A stretch of 64,000 nt of DNA from Methyloversatilis thermotolerans (GCF_000372885.1 NZ_KB889967.1:993117-1057116), one strand, 5' to 3'. Counted from the first letter of the stretch, positions 29,180 to 40,250 are shown. Made by a program: numbers and translations. The notes: generated by a model not told the origin, from the letters alone.

Positions 29180-29490
29180 CGGGTTCATGTAGGAGCGAGC
29201 CCAGCTCGCGATTCCACCGACAACGAAGCTTGCGGCCGGCATGCGCCACATCGCGGCCAGAGGCCGCTCCCACAACAGCTCGCCCAGGCCGCGAACGAAG
29301 CCGGGGTTTCGTGGGAGCGGGCTTGCCCGCGATGCGCCCTCGAACGAAGCCCGCGGCCGGCATCAGCCGCATCGCGGCCAGAGGCCGCTCCCACAAAAGT
29401 TCGCCCAGGCCGCGAACGAAGCGGGGTTCATGTAGGAGCTCGCGATTCCACCCTCGAACGAAGCCTGCCGCCGCCATAGGCCGCGTCGCG
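29180..29490. repeat. REP/BIME-type palindromic repeats, 121-bp period
   Basis: The 349-bp gap between prfC and mnhG is filled by palindromes. ATCGCGGCCAGAGGCCGC followed by TCCCAC occurs at about 29249 and again at 29370, exactly 121 bp apart. Between them, at about 29311, lies GTGGGAGCGGGCTTGCCCGC. Shorter related hairpins (TAGGAGC...GCTCGCGATTCC) flank the set. It is the same family as at 47342-48030, in the opposite orientation. No gene is supported here; open frames across it are repeat translations. Confidence 0.85.
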
Positions 29491-29504
29491 ACCTGCTCGG
29501 CAGC

Positions 29505-29834
29505 CTATTCCTTCCCGGGGTGCCCGGCCTTGGACGGCACTTTCAGATGCAGTGCGGCCTTGGCCAGCAGGTTGGCCGATACCGGCGCGGTGATGAAAAT
29601 GAACAGCGTGATGAGCAGTTCGTGAATGCCGAAGCGCCCGTCGGCGGCGCTGTAGATCATGCTGGCGACGAGCACGCCGCCCACCCCGAGCGTGCTGGCC
29701 TTGGTCGGCGCATGCAGGCGCTGGAAGAAATCCCTGAAGCGCATCATGCCGAGCGCGCCCACCAGGATGAAAAGCGCTGCCAGCAGCAGCAGTGCGGCGA
29801 TGAGCGCGTCGACCACCGGATTCAGTTCCTGCAT
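29505..29834 (-). CDS. mnhG: Mrp/Pha antiporter subunit G
   Basis: 109 residues, three transmembrane segments. The MnhG/PhaG core GMMRFRDFFQRLHAPTKAST in the first third is followed by GVGGVLVASMIY and LITLFIFITAPVSANLLAKA. Small accessory subunit of the multisubunit Na+(K+)/H+ antiporter in the inner membrane. Last gene of the operon, 13 bp after mnhF. Confidence 0.93.
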   Translation of the reverse strand: MQELNPVVDALIAALLLLAALFILVGALGMMRFRDFFQRLHAPTKASTLGVGGVLVASMIYSAADGRFGIHELLITLFIFITAPVSANLLAKAALHLKVPSKAGHPGKE

Positions 29835-29847
29835 TGCCCTGCCCTCC

Positions 29848-30117
29848 TCATTCGATCACGTCGCCGCGGGTGAGGTAGCGCGACAGCGCCACTGTCCCGA
29901 CGAAACCCAGCATGGCCACGATGAGCGCGGCCTCGAACAGCAGTTCGGTCTGTTGTCGCATGCCCAGCACGACCACCAGTGCCACCACGTTCACATAGAG
30001 GGTGTCCAGCGCGAGGATGCGATCGACGGTTTCCGGACCGCGCAACACGCGCCAGGCGCACAGCAGCATGGCGACGACGATGGCGCCCACCACGATATCC
30101 AGGGCCAGTGCTGTCAT
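29848..30117 (-). CDS. mnhF: Mrp/Pha antiporter subunit F
   Basis: 89 residues, three hydrophobic helices. The MnhF signature GPETVDRILALDTLYVNVVA lies around residues 28-47. The start overlaps the mnhE stop by 4 bases. Essential small subunit in characterised Mrp systems. Confidence 0.93.
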   Translation of the reverse strand: MTALALDIVVGAIVVAMLLCAWRVLRGPETVDRILALDTLYVNVVALVVVLGMRQQTELLFEAALIVAMLGFVGTVALSRYLTRGDVIE

Positions 30118-30614
30118 CCGAATATCTCCTTCAGCGGCGCTTCGTAACGCGCCTTCATGTCGCGCGCGGCGGCGGCGGCATCGGCGCAGTCCAGCGCGTG
30201 CACCAGGATGTGCGGATCATCCTCGTCGACGATGCAGGACACCGTACCCGGCGTCATCGTGATGATGGAGGCGAACAGCGCCACCCCATTGGGATGCGTC
30301 AGGTCCAGCGGTACGCGCACCCATGCCGGCCGGGGCGTGCGCGACGGATCGAGCACCAGCTTCGCCACCGTGATGTTGGATACGATGATGTCCCAGGTGA
30401 CGATGAAGGCCAGCCGGATCGCCGCGGCGAACGACCGCAGTGTCACGCCTGCGCCAAGGAAACCGCCGACCAGGCGTGGAATGACCAGAGCCAGCACGAC
30501 GGCCGCGATCACATTGCCCGGATCCACCGACTGCTGCAGCGTGAGCCAGCCGGCCGCCAGCATGGCGGACATGACGGGATGCGCGAGCCAGCGCTTGTCA
30601 GGGGTAGCGTTCAT
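30114..30614 (-). CDS. mnhE: Mrp/Pha antiporter subunit E
   Basis: 166 residues from the ATG at 30614 (complement), which overlaps the mnhD stop. Two N-terminal membrane segments are followed by the MnhE motif DIIVSNITVAKLVLDPSR and a cytoplasmic part containing ASIITMTPGTVSCIVDEDD. The frame continues upstream into mnhD but without family similarity. Part of the AB-C-D-E-F-G antiporter operon. Confidence 0.92.
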   Translation of the reverse strand: MNATPDKRWLAHPVMSAMLAAGWLTLQQSVDPGNVIAAVVLALVIPRLVGGFLGAGVTLRSFAAAIRLAFIVTWDIIVSNITVAKLVLDPSRTPRPAWVRVPLDLTHPNGVALFASIITMTPGTVSCIVDEDDPHILVHALDCADAAAAARDMKARYEAPLKEIFG

Positions 30615-32233
30615 GGATGAGCTCCTTCTGTCGCGGGCGTGCGCGGAAACACATAAGGCCGGGTGGTCTGCACACCTTCGCTGCCCAGCACCGCCTCGAC
30701 GTAGGCGCGTCGGTCGCCGAGCTGTTCGGCAGCCGCATCGGTGTAGCGCTTGAGCGGCCCGGCCATGGCCGACATGAACACGCCGGCGACGATCAGCGAC
30801 ACGGTGGCCAGCAGCAGTCGCGGACTGGCGCCGGCCGATGTACCGCTGCCCGCCAGTTCCGGCCGCACGCTCCAGAACAGCACGCTGCCGGCGCGTGCCA
30901 GACCGATCAGGGTGAGGAAGCCGACCGCCAGCACCACGGTCCACACCCAGGCCTGCGCCTCATGACCGCTCGAGGCCTGCAGCACCATGAGCTTGCCGAT
31001 GAAGCCCGGCAGTGGCGGCAGACCGGCCGCCGATGCGGCGGCCAGCAGCATGAGCAGACCGAGCAGCGCGGGCTGGGCCACCGGCGCACCGGGTTCCAGC
31101 CGTTCGCCGGCATCGCCGCGCTGCGCCGCCACCAGTTCGACCAGCAGGAAAAGCGCCGCGATCACCAGCGTGCTGTGGGCCATGTAATACAGCGCAGCCG
31201 ACCAGGCTGGCGCGGTAAACAGACCGAGTGCCGCCAGTATGGTACCGACCGATGCCACGGTGAGGTAGGCCACCAGTCGCGGCAATGTGTGTGCGGCCAG
31301 CGCGCCCAGCACCGCCAGCGCGCTGGTGCCGAGCGCCAGTGGCAGCAACCAGGGTTGCACGGTCAGCGCGGCGGCGCCCGCGTCGTGGCCGAAAATGACG
31401 CCGTGCACGCGCAGGATGCTGTAGACGCCGACCTTGGTCATGACCGCGAACAGCGCCGCCACCGGCGCGCTGGCTGCGGCATAGGTCGCGGGCAGCCACA
31501 GGTAGAGCGGCAGCAGCGCGGCCTTCACGCCGAATACCACGAGCAGTATCAGCGCCGCCGCCTTCAGCAGCAGCGCTTCGTCCCCTTGTACCTGTGGCAC
31601 GCGCTGCGCGAGGTCCGCCATATTCAACGTGCCCACCGTCGCGTAGATCAGTGCGACGCCGATCAGGAACAGCGCCGATGCAGCAAGATTGATCGCGACA
31701 TACTGCAGGCCGACGCGGAAGCGCTCCTTGCCCTGGCCATGCAGCAGCAGCACGTAGGACGCGATCAGCAGCACCTCGAAGAACACGAAAAGATTGAACA
31801 GATCGCCGGTCACGAAGGCACCGTTCAGGCCCATGAGCTGGAACTGGAACAGCGCGTGGAAGTGGCGACCGTGGCTGTCCCAGCCGCCGCTCGCATAAAC
31901 GAGGACAGGCAGCGCCACCGCCTGCGTCAGCAGCAGCATGAGCGCGGACAGGCGATCGACCACCAGCACGATGCCGAAAGGCGCCGGCCAGTCGCCGACC
32001 CGATATACGCGCAGCACGCCGTCGTCGGCTTCCATCGCCAGCTTGAGCGCGAACAGCAGCCCCAGTCCCACCGATATCAGCGCAATGCGGCGCAGCCGGG
32101 GCAGGCACTGCTCCGCCGGCCGGTCACCGATCAGCAGCATGAGCACCGCGGTCAGGCCGGGCAGCAATACCGGCAGCACGGCCAGATGGTCGTTGAACAG
32201 ACGCATCATCATGTCGGCAAAGCTCATGTTCAT
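30611..32233 (-). CDS. mnhD: Mrp/Pha antiporter subunit D (NuoN-like)
   Basis: 540 residues from the ATG at 32233 (complement), overlapping the mnhC stop. A polytopic proton-translocating subunit related to complex I NuoN/M: NLFVFFEVLLIASYVLLL, FGVKAALLPLYLWLPATYAA and a conserved helix-5-type glutamate in FFEVLL are visible. It forms the core ion pathway with MnhA. The C terminus has a hydrophilic tail after the last helix. Confidence 0.93.
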   Translation of the reverse strand: MNMSFADMMMRLFNDHLAVLPVLLPGLTAVLMLLIGDRPAEQCLPRLRRIALISVGLGLLFALKLAMEADDGVLRVYRVGDWPAPFGIVLVVDRLSALMLLLTQAVALPVLVYASGGWDSHGRHFHALFQFQLMGLNGAFVTGDLFNLFVFFEVLLIASYVLLLHGQGKERFRVGLQYVAINLAASALFLIGVALIYATVGTLNMADLAQRVPQVQGDEALLLKAAALILLVVFGVKAALLPLYLWLPATYAAASAPVAALFAVMTKVGVYSILRVHGVIFGHDAGAAALTVQPWLLPLALGTSALAVLGALAAHTLPRLVAYLTVASVGTILAALGLFTAPAWSAALYYMAHSTLVIAALFLLVELVAAQRGDAGERLEPGAPVAQPALLGLLMLLAAASAAGLPPLPGFIGKLMVLQASSGHEAQAWVWTVVLAVGFLTLIGLARAGSVLFWSVRPELAGSGTSAGASPRLLLATVSLIVAGVFMSAMAGPLKRYTDAAAEQLGDRRAYVEAVLGSEGVQTTRPYVFPRTPATEGAHP

Positions 32234-32583
32234 GCGTCCGGCTCCTTGCCGTCGACATGGTCGGTGCCGGATTCGGCGCGACTGCGCAGCGCCAGTTCGA
32301 TCACGAAACCGGTGGTGGCGAAGCCGATCACGATGGCGGTGAGCACCAGCGCCTGCGGCAGCGGGTCGGCCTGCACTTCGCCCTGACCGAGGATGGGCTG
32401 CGCCCCGCTCCACAGCCGCCCCATCACGAAGATGAAAATGTTCACCGCGTAACCGAGCAGCGTAAGACCGAGCACGACCGGAAAGCTGCGCCCGCGCAGC
32501 ATCAGGAACACGCCGCAGGCGGTCACCCAGCCGATGCCGGTGGCGACCAGGAATTCCACGCTGATGGAGGACAGGATGCTCAT
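32230..32583 (-). CDS. mnhC: Mrp/Pha antiporter subunit C (NuoK-like)
   Basis: 117 residues, three transmembrane helices. The NuoK/MnhC-type segments GVFLMLRGRSFPVVLGLTLL and DPLPQALVLTAIVIGFATT are present. Start and stop overlap mnhAB and mnhD by 4 bases. Confidence 0.93.
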   Translation of the reverse strand: MSILSSISVEFLVATGIGWVTACGVFLMLRGRSFPVVLGLTLLGYAVNIFIFVMGRLWSGAQPILGQGEVQADPLPQALVLTAIVIGFATTGFVIELALRSRAESGTDHVDGKEPDA

Positions 32584-35393
32584 GCGTGACTTTCCTTGGA
32601 GGCGGCGCCCAGTACCGACAGCGTGAGCAGGGTTGCGCCGACCACCGTGATGTAGACGCCGAGGTCGAACGCGGCCGCGCTCGCCAGCGGCACTTCGCCC
32701 ACCACCGGCAGCGCCGGATGGCCGTGCGCGCTGGTCAGGAAGGGACGCCCGAACAGGAAGGCCGCGATGCCGGTCAGCCCGGCGATGCCCAGGCCGCTGC
32801 CTATCCAGCGCGTGAAGCGGCGGCCGGCTGCGCCATGCAGCAGGCTTTCGGCGCGTGCCTGACCCAGCGCCATGTACTGCATCACCAGCGCCACCGCGGT
32901 GATCAGACCGGCGATGAAGCCACCGCCGGGCATATTGTGTCCGCGCCAGAAAATGTAGGCCGATACCAGCAGGGCCAGTGGCAGCACCACGCGCGCCGCC
33001 ACGCGCAGCATCAGCGGCTGCCGCTCGAAGGCCCACGCGCGGCCTTCCGGGTCGGCGTCCGGGCGGCGCGTGCGGAAGCCATCGAGCAGCGCGAGCACGC
33101 CGATGGCGGCGATGCCGAGCACGGTGATTTCGCCGAAAGTGTCGTAGCCGCGGAAGTCCACCAGGATGACGTTCACCACATTGGTGCCGCCGCCTTCGGC
33201 CAGCGACTTGTCGAGGAAGAACCACGAAATCGAAGCGTGGTCGCGCGTGAGCACCAGCCAGCTCAGCGCCGCCACGCCGGCGCCCGCGAACAGCGCCAGC
33301 GTGGCATCACGCAGGCGTCTGAAGGTGTCAGATTCGACCGGCGAGCGCTGTGGCAGCAGGGCCAGACCCATCAGCAGCAGCACGGTCGATACCACTTCGA
33401 CCGACAACTGGGTGAGCGCGAGATCGGGTGCCGACAGCCCGACGAAGGTGAGCGCGGTCACCAGCCCGATCACGCCCACCAGCACCAGCGCCTGGAAGCG
33501 CTTGTGATGCGTGAACACCAGCGTGCTCGCCGTGCCCAGCAGCAGCAGCCACAGCACCACGGCGAGCGGCGTGGCCGGCATCAGCGTCCGTGTGCCGGCG
33601 GCGGGCAGCGCGTCGGCCGCCAGGAAGGGCGCTGCGCCCAGCAGCACGGCCATCGCCATCATGGCCATCAGCGAGCGCTGCAGCGAACCGTTCTCGACGC
33701 GGGACGTGATCCGGCCGGCGGATGCGAACAGGCGGTCCATCAGGCCGGTGAACACAGCCTTGCCCACCGTGCGCGGTGTGTAGCGGTGCAGTGCGAATCG
33801 CCGCAGCAAGGCGAAGTACAGCGCCGCGCCGGCCAGCACCGCCACCGCGCTCATGGCCAGAGGCAGGTTGAAGCCGTGCCAGATCGCGAGGTGGTAGTCC
33901 GGTGTCGCCTCACCCAGCACCGCGCGCGCGGCGACGTCCACCATGGGTCCGTAGGTGGCCGCCGGCAGCACGCCGACCACGACGCACAGCACGGCCAGCA
34001 AGGCCACCGGCGCCAGCATGCCGGCCGGCGGATCGTGCGGATGCGCATCCGCAGGCAGATCCTTCGGCCTACCGTTGAAGAAGGTGCCGTGCACCAGGCG
34101 CAGCGAATACGCCATGGAAAACACGCCGGCCAGCGTGGCGACCACCGGCACCAGCGCGCCCCCGGCCATGGTCGCCTCGACCGCCTCGTGGAAGAACATT
34201 TCCTTCGACAGGAAACCGTTGAACAGCGGTATGCCGGCCATCGCCGCGGCGGCCGTCATGGCGAAGGTGGCGGTCCACGGCATGAGCCTGAGCAGACCGC
34301 CCAGCCGGCGCAGATCGCGCGTGCCGCATTCGTGATCGACGATGCCTGCGCTCATGAACAGCGCTGCCTTGAACGTGGCGTGATTCAGGATGTGGAACAC
34401 CGCGGCCACCGCCGACAGCGGCGAGTTCAGACCGATCAGGAAGGTGATGAAGCCGAGATGGCTCACCGTCGAATACGCCAGCAAGCCCTTCAGGTCGTGC
34501 TTGAAGATCGCGACCCAGGCGGCGAACGCCACCGTGGCCAGACCGAAACTGGCGACGATGGCCTGGAACAGCTCGGTGCCGCCCACCGCGGGATACAGCC
34601 GCGCCAGCAGGAAGATGCCGGCCTTCACCATGGTGGCCGAATGCAGATAGGCCGATACCGGCGTCGGCGCCGCCATCGCCTCCGGCAGCCAGAAATGGAA
34701 GGGCACTTGCGCGCTCTTGGTGAAGCAGCCGACCAGGATGAGCACCAGCATGAGCGGGTACAGCGGATGCGTCTTGATGACATCGCCGCGCTGCAGGATA
34801 TCGCTCAGTTCATAGCTGCCCGCGATCTGGCCGAGCAGCACGAAGCCGGCCAGCATGACCAGTCCGCCACCGCCGGTCACCGCCAGCGCCATGCGCGCGC
34901 CGGCGCGCGCATCCTCTCGGTGGCCCCAGTAGCCGACGAGCAGGAAGGACGAAATGCTGGTCAGTTCCCAGAACACCACCAGCAGCATGATGTTGTCCGA
35001 CAGCACCACGCCCAGCATGGCCGCCATGAACAGCATGAGCAGGGTGTAGAACTTGCCGGCCGGGTCCGCCTCGCCCAGATAGAAATGCGCATACAGCACG
35101 ATGAGCGCACCGATGCCGGTGATGAGCAGGCCGAACATCAATGCCAGTCCGTCCAGCCGCCAGCCCAGTGACAGCCCCAGCGACGGCACCCAGTCGGTAT
35201 GGGCGACCAGCACCTGTCCGGCGAACACCTGGGGTGCGAGCGACAGCAGCAGGCCAAGCGATGCGAGCGTCACCGTACCCGCGATCAGCGCGGTGAGCAG
35301 ACGACGCGCGGGCGCATTGTCGCGGCCGACGGTGAAGCACAACAGTGTGCCGGCCAGCAGGGGCAGCAGCACGATGGTGGCAAGAGGATTCAT
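32580..35393 (-). CDS. mnhA: Mrp/Pha antiporter fused subunit A/B
   Basis: 937 residues. Residues 1 to about 770 are MrpA (NuoL-like): VVFWELTSISSFLLVGYWGH, KSAQVPFHFWLPEAMAAPTP and HATFKAALFMSAGIVDHE. The C-terminal ~140 residues are an MrpB-like domain (RVVLPLALLVSAYIFWRGHN, GGGFIAGLITAVALVMQYMA). This AB fusion is the group 2 (Pha-type) arrangement of rhizobia and many betaproteobacteria. The complex exchanges Na+ or K+ for protons and supports pH and salt homeostasis. First gene of the operon. Confidence 0.94.
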   Translation of the reverse strand: MNPLATIVLLPLLAGTLLCFTVGRDNAPARRLLTALIAGTVTLASLGLLLSLAPQVFAGQVLVAHTDWVPSLGLSLGWRLDGLALMFGLLITGIGALIVLYAHFYLGEADPAGKFYTLLMLFMAAMLGVVLSDNIMLLVVFWELTSISSFLLVGYWGHREDARAGARMALAVTGGGGLVMLAGFVLLGQIAGSYELSDILQRGDVIKTHPLYPLMLVLILVGCFTKSAQVPFHFWLPEAMAAPTPVSAYLHSATMVKAGIFLLARLYPAVGGTELFQAIVASFGLATVAFAAWVAIFKHDLKGLLAYSTVSHLGFITFLIGLNSPLSAVAAVFHILNHATFKAALFMSAGIVDHECGTRDLRRLGGLLRLMPWTATFAMTAAAAMAGIPLFNGFLSKEMFFHEAVEATMAGGALVPVVATLAGVFSMAYSLRLVHGTFFNGRPKDLPADAHPHDPPAGMLAPVALLAVLCVVVGVLPAATYGPMVDVAARAVLGEATPDYHLAIWHGFNLPLAMSAVAVLAGAALYFALLRRFALHRYTPRTVGKAVFTGLMDRLFASAGRITSRVENGSLQRSLMAMMAMAVLLGAAPFLAADALPAAGTRTLMPATPLAVVLWLLLLGTASTLVFTHHKRFQALVLVGVIGLVTALTFVGLSAPDLALTQLSVEVVSTVLLLMGLALLPQRSPVESDTFRRLRDATLALFAGAGVAALSWLVLTRDHASISWFFLDKSLAEGGGTNVVNVILVDFRGYDTFGEITVLGIAAIGVLALLDGFRTRRPDADPEGRAWAFERQPLMLRVAARVVLPLALLVSAYIFWRGHNMPGGGFIAGLITAVALVMQYMALGQARAESLLHGAAGRRFTRWIGSGLGIAGLTGIAAFLFGRPFLTSAHGHPALPVVGEVPLASAAAFDLGVYITVVGATLLTLSVLGAASKESHA

Positions 35394-35608
35394 TGAACTG
35401 GCTCTCGGGGCTTGTGCAGACGTTGTTATCAGGCCGCCTGGGAGTCATACAGGCATGAAACGGGCCGAAGGATACCGCGTTTGCGGCAACATTCCGCGCA
35501 TCCGGCGTGCCGGCGCGCACTGGCGGGTGGCACTCTGCCATGCCGTACTGACGCCGAGCTGACCGGCCCATGCGCCTCCGGGTTCCCGGGAGCGCTAATA
35601 TTCCGCCC

Positions 35609-36838
35609 ATGAATCCTGTCGACGCCCCGGCTTCCACGATTACCGCATTGCGCCCGCTGGACGAGATCCGGGTGCCGCCGTCGCTCGATGGCCATGACGG
35701 CGCCAACCGCGCCGAGCGCGCCCGGCTGCAGATCAATGCCGACCGCGATGAGGACGCCATACGCTGCTTCCTCGCCGAATACGACCGCTCGCCCGGCACG
35801 CACCGCATCTACCAGCGCGAATGCGAACGGCTGCTGCTGTGGTCGCTCAACGAGTGCGGCAAGCCGCTGTCCAGCCTGAACCGGCAGGACTTCGAAGGCT
35901 ATATGCATTTTCTGGCCGACCCTCAGCCGGCGGCCCTCTGGTGTGGTCCCAAGGTGGCGCGCGCGCGCCCCGAGTGGCGTCCCTTCGTCGGCCCGCTGTC
36001 GGAATCGGCGGTGCTCACCGCCATCGCCGCCATCAATTCGCTCATGGCCTATCTGGTCGACGCCGGCTATCTCGCCGGCAATCCGCTCGGCCTGATCCGG
36101 CAGCGCCGGCGCAAGCTCGCGGCCGAAGCGTCGGGACCTGCGCACGTGATCGCGCAGACCGAGGAAATGCAGAAGGTGGAACGCTTTCTCGACGCCGAAA
36201 TGTGGCAGGCGGTCACCCGCGCGATCGAGGCCATGCCGCGCGAAAGCGAAGGCGAGCGCGACGAGTACGAGCGCGCCCGCTTCATCGCCGCCCTGCTCTA
36301 CATGCTGGCGCCGCGCGCCGGCGAACTCGAATCGCACCGCATGAACAGCTTCCGCGAAGAGCGCGGCCGCTGGTGGTGGCATGTGGTCGGCAAGGGCGGC
36401 AAGCAGGCCAAGGTGCCGGTGGCCGACGACATGATCCACGCGCTGGTGCGCTATCGCAAACACCTCGGCCTGAGCGCCACACCGAAACGCAGCGACCTCA
36501 CGCCGCTGCTCATGTCATTGAAGGACCGCAGCCCGATCACCGCGCGCCGGCTGAACCAGATCCTCAAGAAGATATTCTTCGCCGCCGCCGATCTGCTGCC
36601 GGACGAAGCCGAACACAAGAAAGAGAAACTGCGCGCCGCCTCGGCGCACTGGGGACGCCACACCGGCATCACCGCCAAGCTCGATGCCGGCATGAGCGAG
36701 CGCTATGTGCAGAAGGACGCGCGCCACACCGATCCGCGCACCACGCAGCGCTACATCCACGAAGAGGAAGAGCGCTGGCACGACGAGGCGCAGAAGCAGC
36801 AACTGCCGTGGTCCGGCGCGTCCCCCACGTCCAAGTAA
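35609..36838 (+). CDS. Tyrosine site-specific recombinase (phage integrase family)
   Basis: About 409 residues from the ATG at 35609; an in-frame start at 35570 is possible. An N-terminal SAM-like core-binding domain (RIYQRECERLLLW) precedes the catalytic domain. Visible catalytic positions are R in PRAGEL, K in GKGGKQAKVPV, HWGRHTG (H-x-x-R), H in ARHTDPRTT, and nucleophile Y in RYIHEEE. It lacks the extra helix insert of integron integrases. Base use matches its neighbours and no att duplication or cargo boundary is evident, so it may be a resident recombinase. Target unknown. Confidence 0.85.
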   Translation: MNPVDAPASTITALRPLDEIRVPPSLDGHDGANRAERARLQINADRDEDAIRCFLAEYDRSPGTHRIYQRECERLLLWSLNECGKPLSSLNRQDFEGYMHFLADPQPAALWCGPKVARARPEWRPFVGPLSESAVLTAIAAINSLMAYLVDAGYLAGNPLGLIRQRRRKLAAEASGPAHVIAQTEEMQKVERFLDAEMWQAVTRAIEAMPRESEGERDEYERARFIAALLYMLAPRAGELESHRMNSFREERGRWWWHVVGKGGKQAKVPVADDMIHALVRYRKHLGLSATPKRSDLTPLLMSLKDRSPITARRLNQILKKIFFAAADLLPDEAEHKKEKLRAASAHWGRHTGITAKLDAGMSERYVQKDARHTDPRTTQRYIHEEEERWHDEAQKQQLPWSGASPTSK

Positions 36839-36962
36839 GGAATTGCCCTTGTCCCGGGTCTAGTGGGCAGGCCATGCGTTGCACGGTGATCCAGACACCG
36901 CGCGATGCAGCCATGGCGACGCCGGGCATCCCGCCCCGGCCGCCCCTTCAAGGAGAATTTCG

Positions 36963-37250
36963 ATGACCATCCAGAATTTCGGCGCTTCGATCGCCGCCGC
37001 CGCCGCGCTCGCCCTGTCCGGTTCCGTGTTCGCTGCCGACATGCCTGCCGGCAGCAAGGGTGCGGCAGTCGCCGCCGGCGACAAGGTGCATTGCTACGGC
37101 CTGCATGCCTGCAAGGGCAACAGCGATTGCGCCACCGCCGAGCATAGCTGCAAGGGACAGAACGCCTGCAAGGGCCACGGCTTCAAGGCCACCAGCGCCA
37201 AGCAGTGCCTGGACCAGGGCGGCACCATCGGCGATCTGGCATCCAAGTAA
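36963..37250 (+). CDS. bufA: Bufferin-type RiPP precursor (BufA family, Cys-rich)
   Basis: 95 residues with RBS AAGGAGA just upstream. A Sec signal peptide (1 to about 24, ending SVFAA) precedes a small periplasmic core with six cysteines at 44, 50, 56, 63, 69 and 82. CKG occurs three times (50, 63, 69) in the pattern C-x5-C-x5-C-x6-C-x5-C. Bufferins are precursors whose cysteines are modified by an MNIO enzyme (BufB) with BufC to bind copper. The next two genes are exactly BufB and BufC. It looks more like the BufA2 than the BufA1/DUF2282 subgroup, but that split is uncertain. Confidence 0.85.
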   Translation: MTIQNFGASIAAAAALALSGSVFAADMPAGSKGAAVAAGDKVHCYGLHACKGNSDCATAEHSCKGQNACKGHGFKATSAKQCLDQGGTIGDLASK

Positions 37251-37296
37251 GCTCGCCGGGACCGCGGCGCGTCATCGGCGCGCCGCACTCACGACC

Positions 37297-38139
37297 ATGA
37301 CCTCGCTCACCTCACCCTGCCCCGGCTTCGGCCTGGGCCTGCGTCCGGCGCATTACCCCGCCCTGCTCGAAGCGCCTGCCCCACTGGACTGGCTGGAAAT
37401 CATTTCCGAGAACTTCATGGTCGGGGGCGGCCGGCCCATGGCGACGCTGGACCGGCTGCGCGCGGACTACCCGATGGCCATGCACGGCGTCGCACTGTCC
37501 ATCGGTTCGGCCGGCGAACTCGACCGCGACTACCTCAAGCGCTTGAAGGCGCTCGCCGATCGCGTCGATCCGCTGTGGATATCCGACCACTTCTGCTGGA
37601 CCGGCGCCTCCGGCCTGAACGCGCACGATCTGCTGCCACTGCCCTATACGGAAGAAGCCGTACGCCTGCTGGTGAACAAGGTGGGCCAGGTGCAGGACAT
37701 GCTCGGCCGCCGGCTGGTGCTCGAGAACGTATCCAGCTATCTGGGCTATGCGCAGTCGCACATGAGCGAATGGGAATTCATCGCCACGGTTGCGCACGAG
37801 GCGGACTGCCTGCTGCTGCTCGACGTGAACAACGTCTACGTGAGCAGCGTGAATCACGGTTTCGATCCACGGGCCTATCTGCGCGGGCTGCCGGCCGCGC
37901 GCATACAGCAGATCCATCTGGCCGGCCACAGCCGGCATGACACTCATCTGGTGGATACCCACGACCAGCCGGTGTGCGACGAGGTGTGGGCGCTGTACGC
38001 CGCCGCGTGCGGTCTGTTCGGCCAGGTGGCCACGATGATAGAGCGCGACGACAACATTCCCGAGTTGCCGGTCCTGCTCGACGAACTGGCGCGCGCACGC
38101 GACATCGGCGCGCGCTCCCGCGTAGCGGAGGCGGCATGA
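37297..38139 (+). CDS. bufB: MNIO (DUF692) enzyme BufB, bufferin maturase
   Basis: 280 residues from the ATG at 37297. A TIM-barrel multinuclear non-heme iron oxygenase with metal-ligand motifs [44 protein letters not shown] and [10 protein letters not shown]. In characterised bufferin systems the enzyme converts precursor cysteines to thiooxazole-type heterocycles. It follows bufA after 46 bp and overlaps bufC by 4 bases. Confidence 0.9.
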   Translation: MTSLTSPCPGFGLGLRPAHYPALLEAPAPLDWLEIISENFMVGGGRPMATLDRLRADYPMAMHGVALSIGSAGELDRDYLKRLKALADRVDPLWISDHFCWTGASGLNAHDLLPLPYTEEAVRLLVNKVGQVQDMLGRRLVLENVSSYLGYAQSHMSEWEFIATVAHEADCLLLLDVNNVYVSSVNHGFDPRAYLRGLPAARIQQIHLAGHSRHDTHLVDTHDQPVCDEVWALYAAACGLFGQVATMIERDDNIPELPVLLDELARARDIGARSRVAEAA

Positions 38140-38918
38140 GCGATCTGGCCCTTCTGCAGCGGCAGTTCATGGATTACCTGCTCGACCGGCCGAACACCCT
38201 GCTGGCGCATCTGGTCGATGCCCCCGGCCTGGACCGCGCGGCGCGCGCGCACATCTACTTCAACGCCTACCGCGTGCGCCTGGTCGATGCGTTGAAGGAC
38301 GCTTACGACAAGACCTGGGCCTGGCTGGGCGACCAGGCTTTCGATGAGGCCGCGCATGGCTACATCGATGCGCATCCGCCTTCCCGCTTCAGCCTGCGCG
38401 ATTTCGGCGACCGCTTCGGCGCATGGCTGTCGGTCCGTCACCGCGACGACGGCGAAATCGCCGAACTGGCCGCGCTCGACTGGGCGCTGCGCGGCGCCTT
38501 CGATGGCGCCGACGCGCCGGTGCTGACCGCCGATGATCTCGCCGCGGTCACGCCGGAGCAGTGGAACGGTCTGGTCCTGCGCCCGCATCCGACGCTCGCC
38601 TTGCTCGACATGCGGTACAACACCCCCGAGCTGTGGCACGCGATGGATCGCGGCGATGCGCCGCCCGACGTGATGGCCCTGCCCGAGGGCTATGCGGTGA
38701 GGGTGTGGCGACAGGACATGCAGCCGCACTTCCGGTCGATGGACCGCGAAGAAGCGGCCCTGCTCGCCGCCATGCAGCGCGGCGTGCCCTTCGGAACCGC
38801 ATGCGGCGAGGTGCTGGCGGGCGATGCGGACGAGGTCCAGCGCCGGCTGGCGCGCATGTTCGCGCTCTGGCTGGAGGACGGTGTGCTGAGCGCGCTGTCC
38901 CCCGGCGGCGAAAACTGA
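38136..38918 (+). CDS. bufC: BufC, partner of the MNIO enzyme (DUF2063 domain)
   Basis: 260 residues. The N-terminal ~90 residues are the DUF2063 'putative DNA-binding' domain ([30 protein letters not shown]). In MNIO systems this acts as the RiPP-recognition partner that binds the precursor leader rather than DNA. The C-terminal ~130 residues are an alpha/beta domain typical of the bufC-like family. Start overlaps bufB (ATGA). Ends one base before the convergent flavin oxidoreductase gene stops. Confidence 0.87.
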   Translation: MSDLALLQRQFMDYLLDRPNTLLAHLVDAPGLDRAARAHIYFNAYRVRLVDALKDAYDKTWAWLGDQAFDEAAHGYIDAHPPSRFSLRDFGDRFGAWLSVRHRDDGEIAELAALDWALRGAFDGADAPVLTADDLAAVTPEQWNGLVLRPHPTLALLDMRYNTPELWHAMDRGDAPPDVMALPEGYAVRVWRQDMQPHFRSMDREEAALLAAMQRGVPFGTACGEVLAGDADEVQRRLARMFALWLEDGVLSALSPGGEN

Positions 38919-38919
38919 A

Positions 38920-40247
<1,328 letters not shown>

Positions 40248-40250
40248 TCC

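Noticed and set aside
32586-35171. A long open frame on the plus strand opposite mnhA/B
   Set aside because: It is the antisense shadow of a well-supported antiporter gene. Its translation is His/Gln/Arg-rich with no domain, a usual product of GC-rich codon bias.
35609-36838. Tyrosine recombinase as an integron integrase driving the cassette genes at 40 kb
   Set aside because: No integron-integrase-specific insert is visible, no attI lies beside it, and about 3.3 kb of ordinary chromosomal genes separate it from the first attC-like site.
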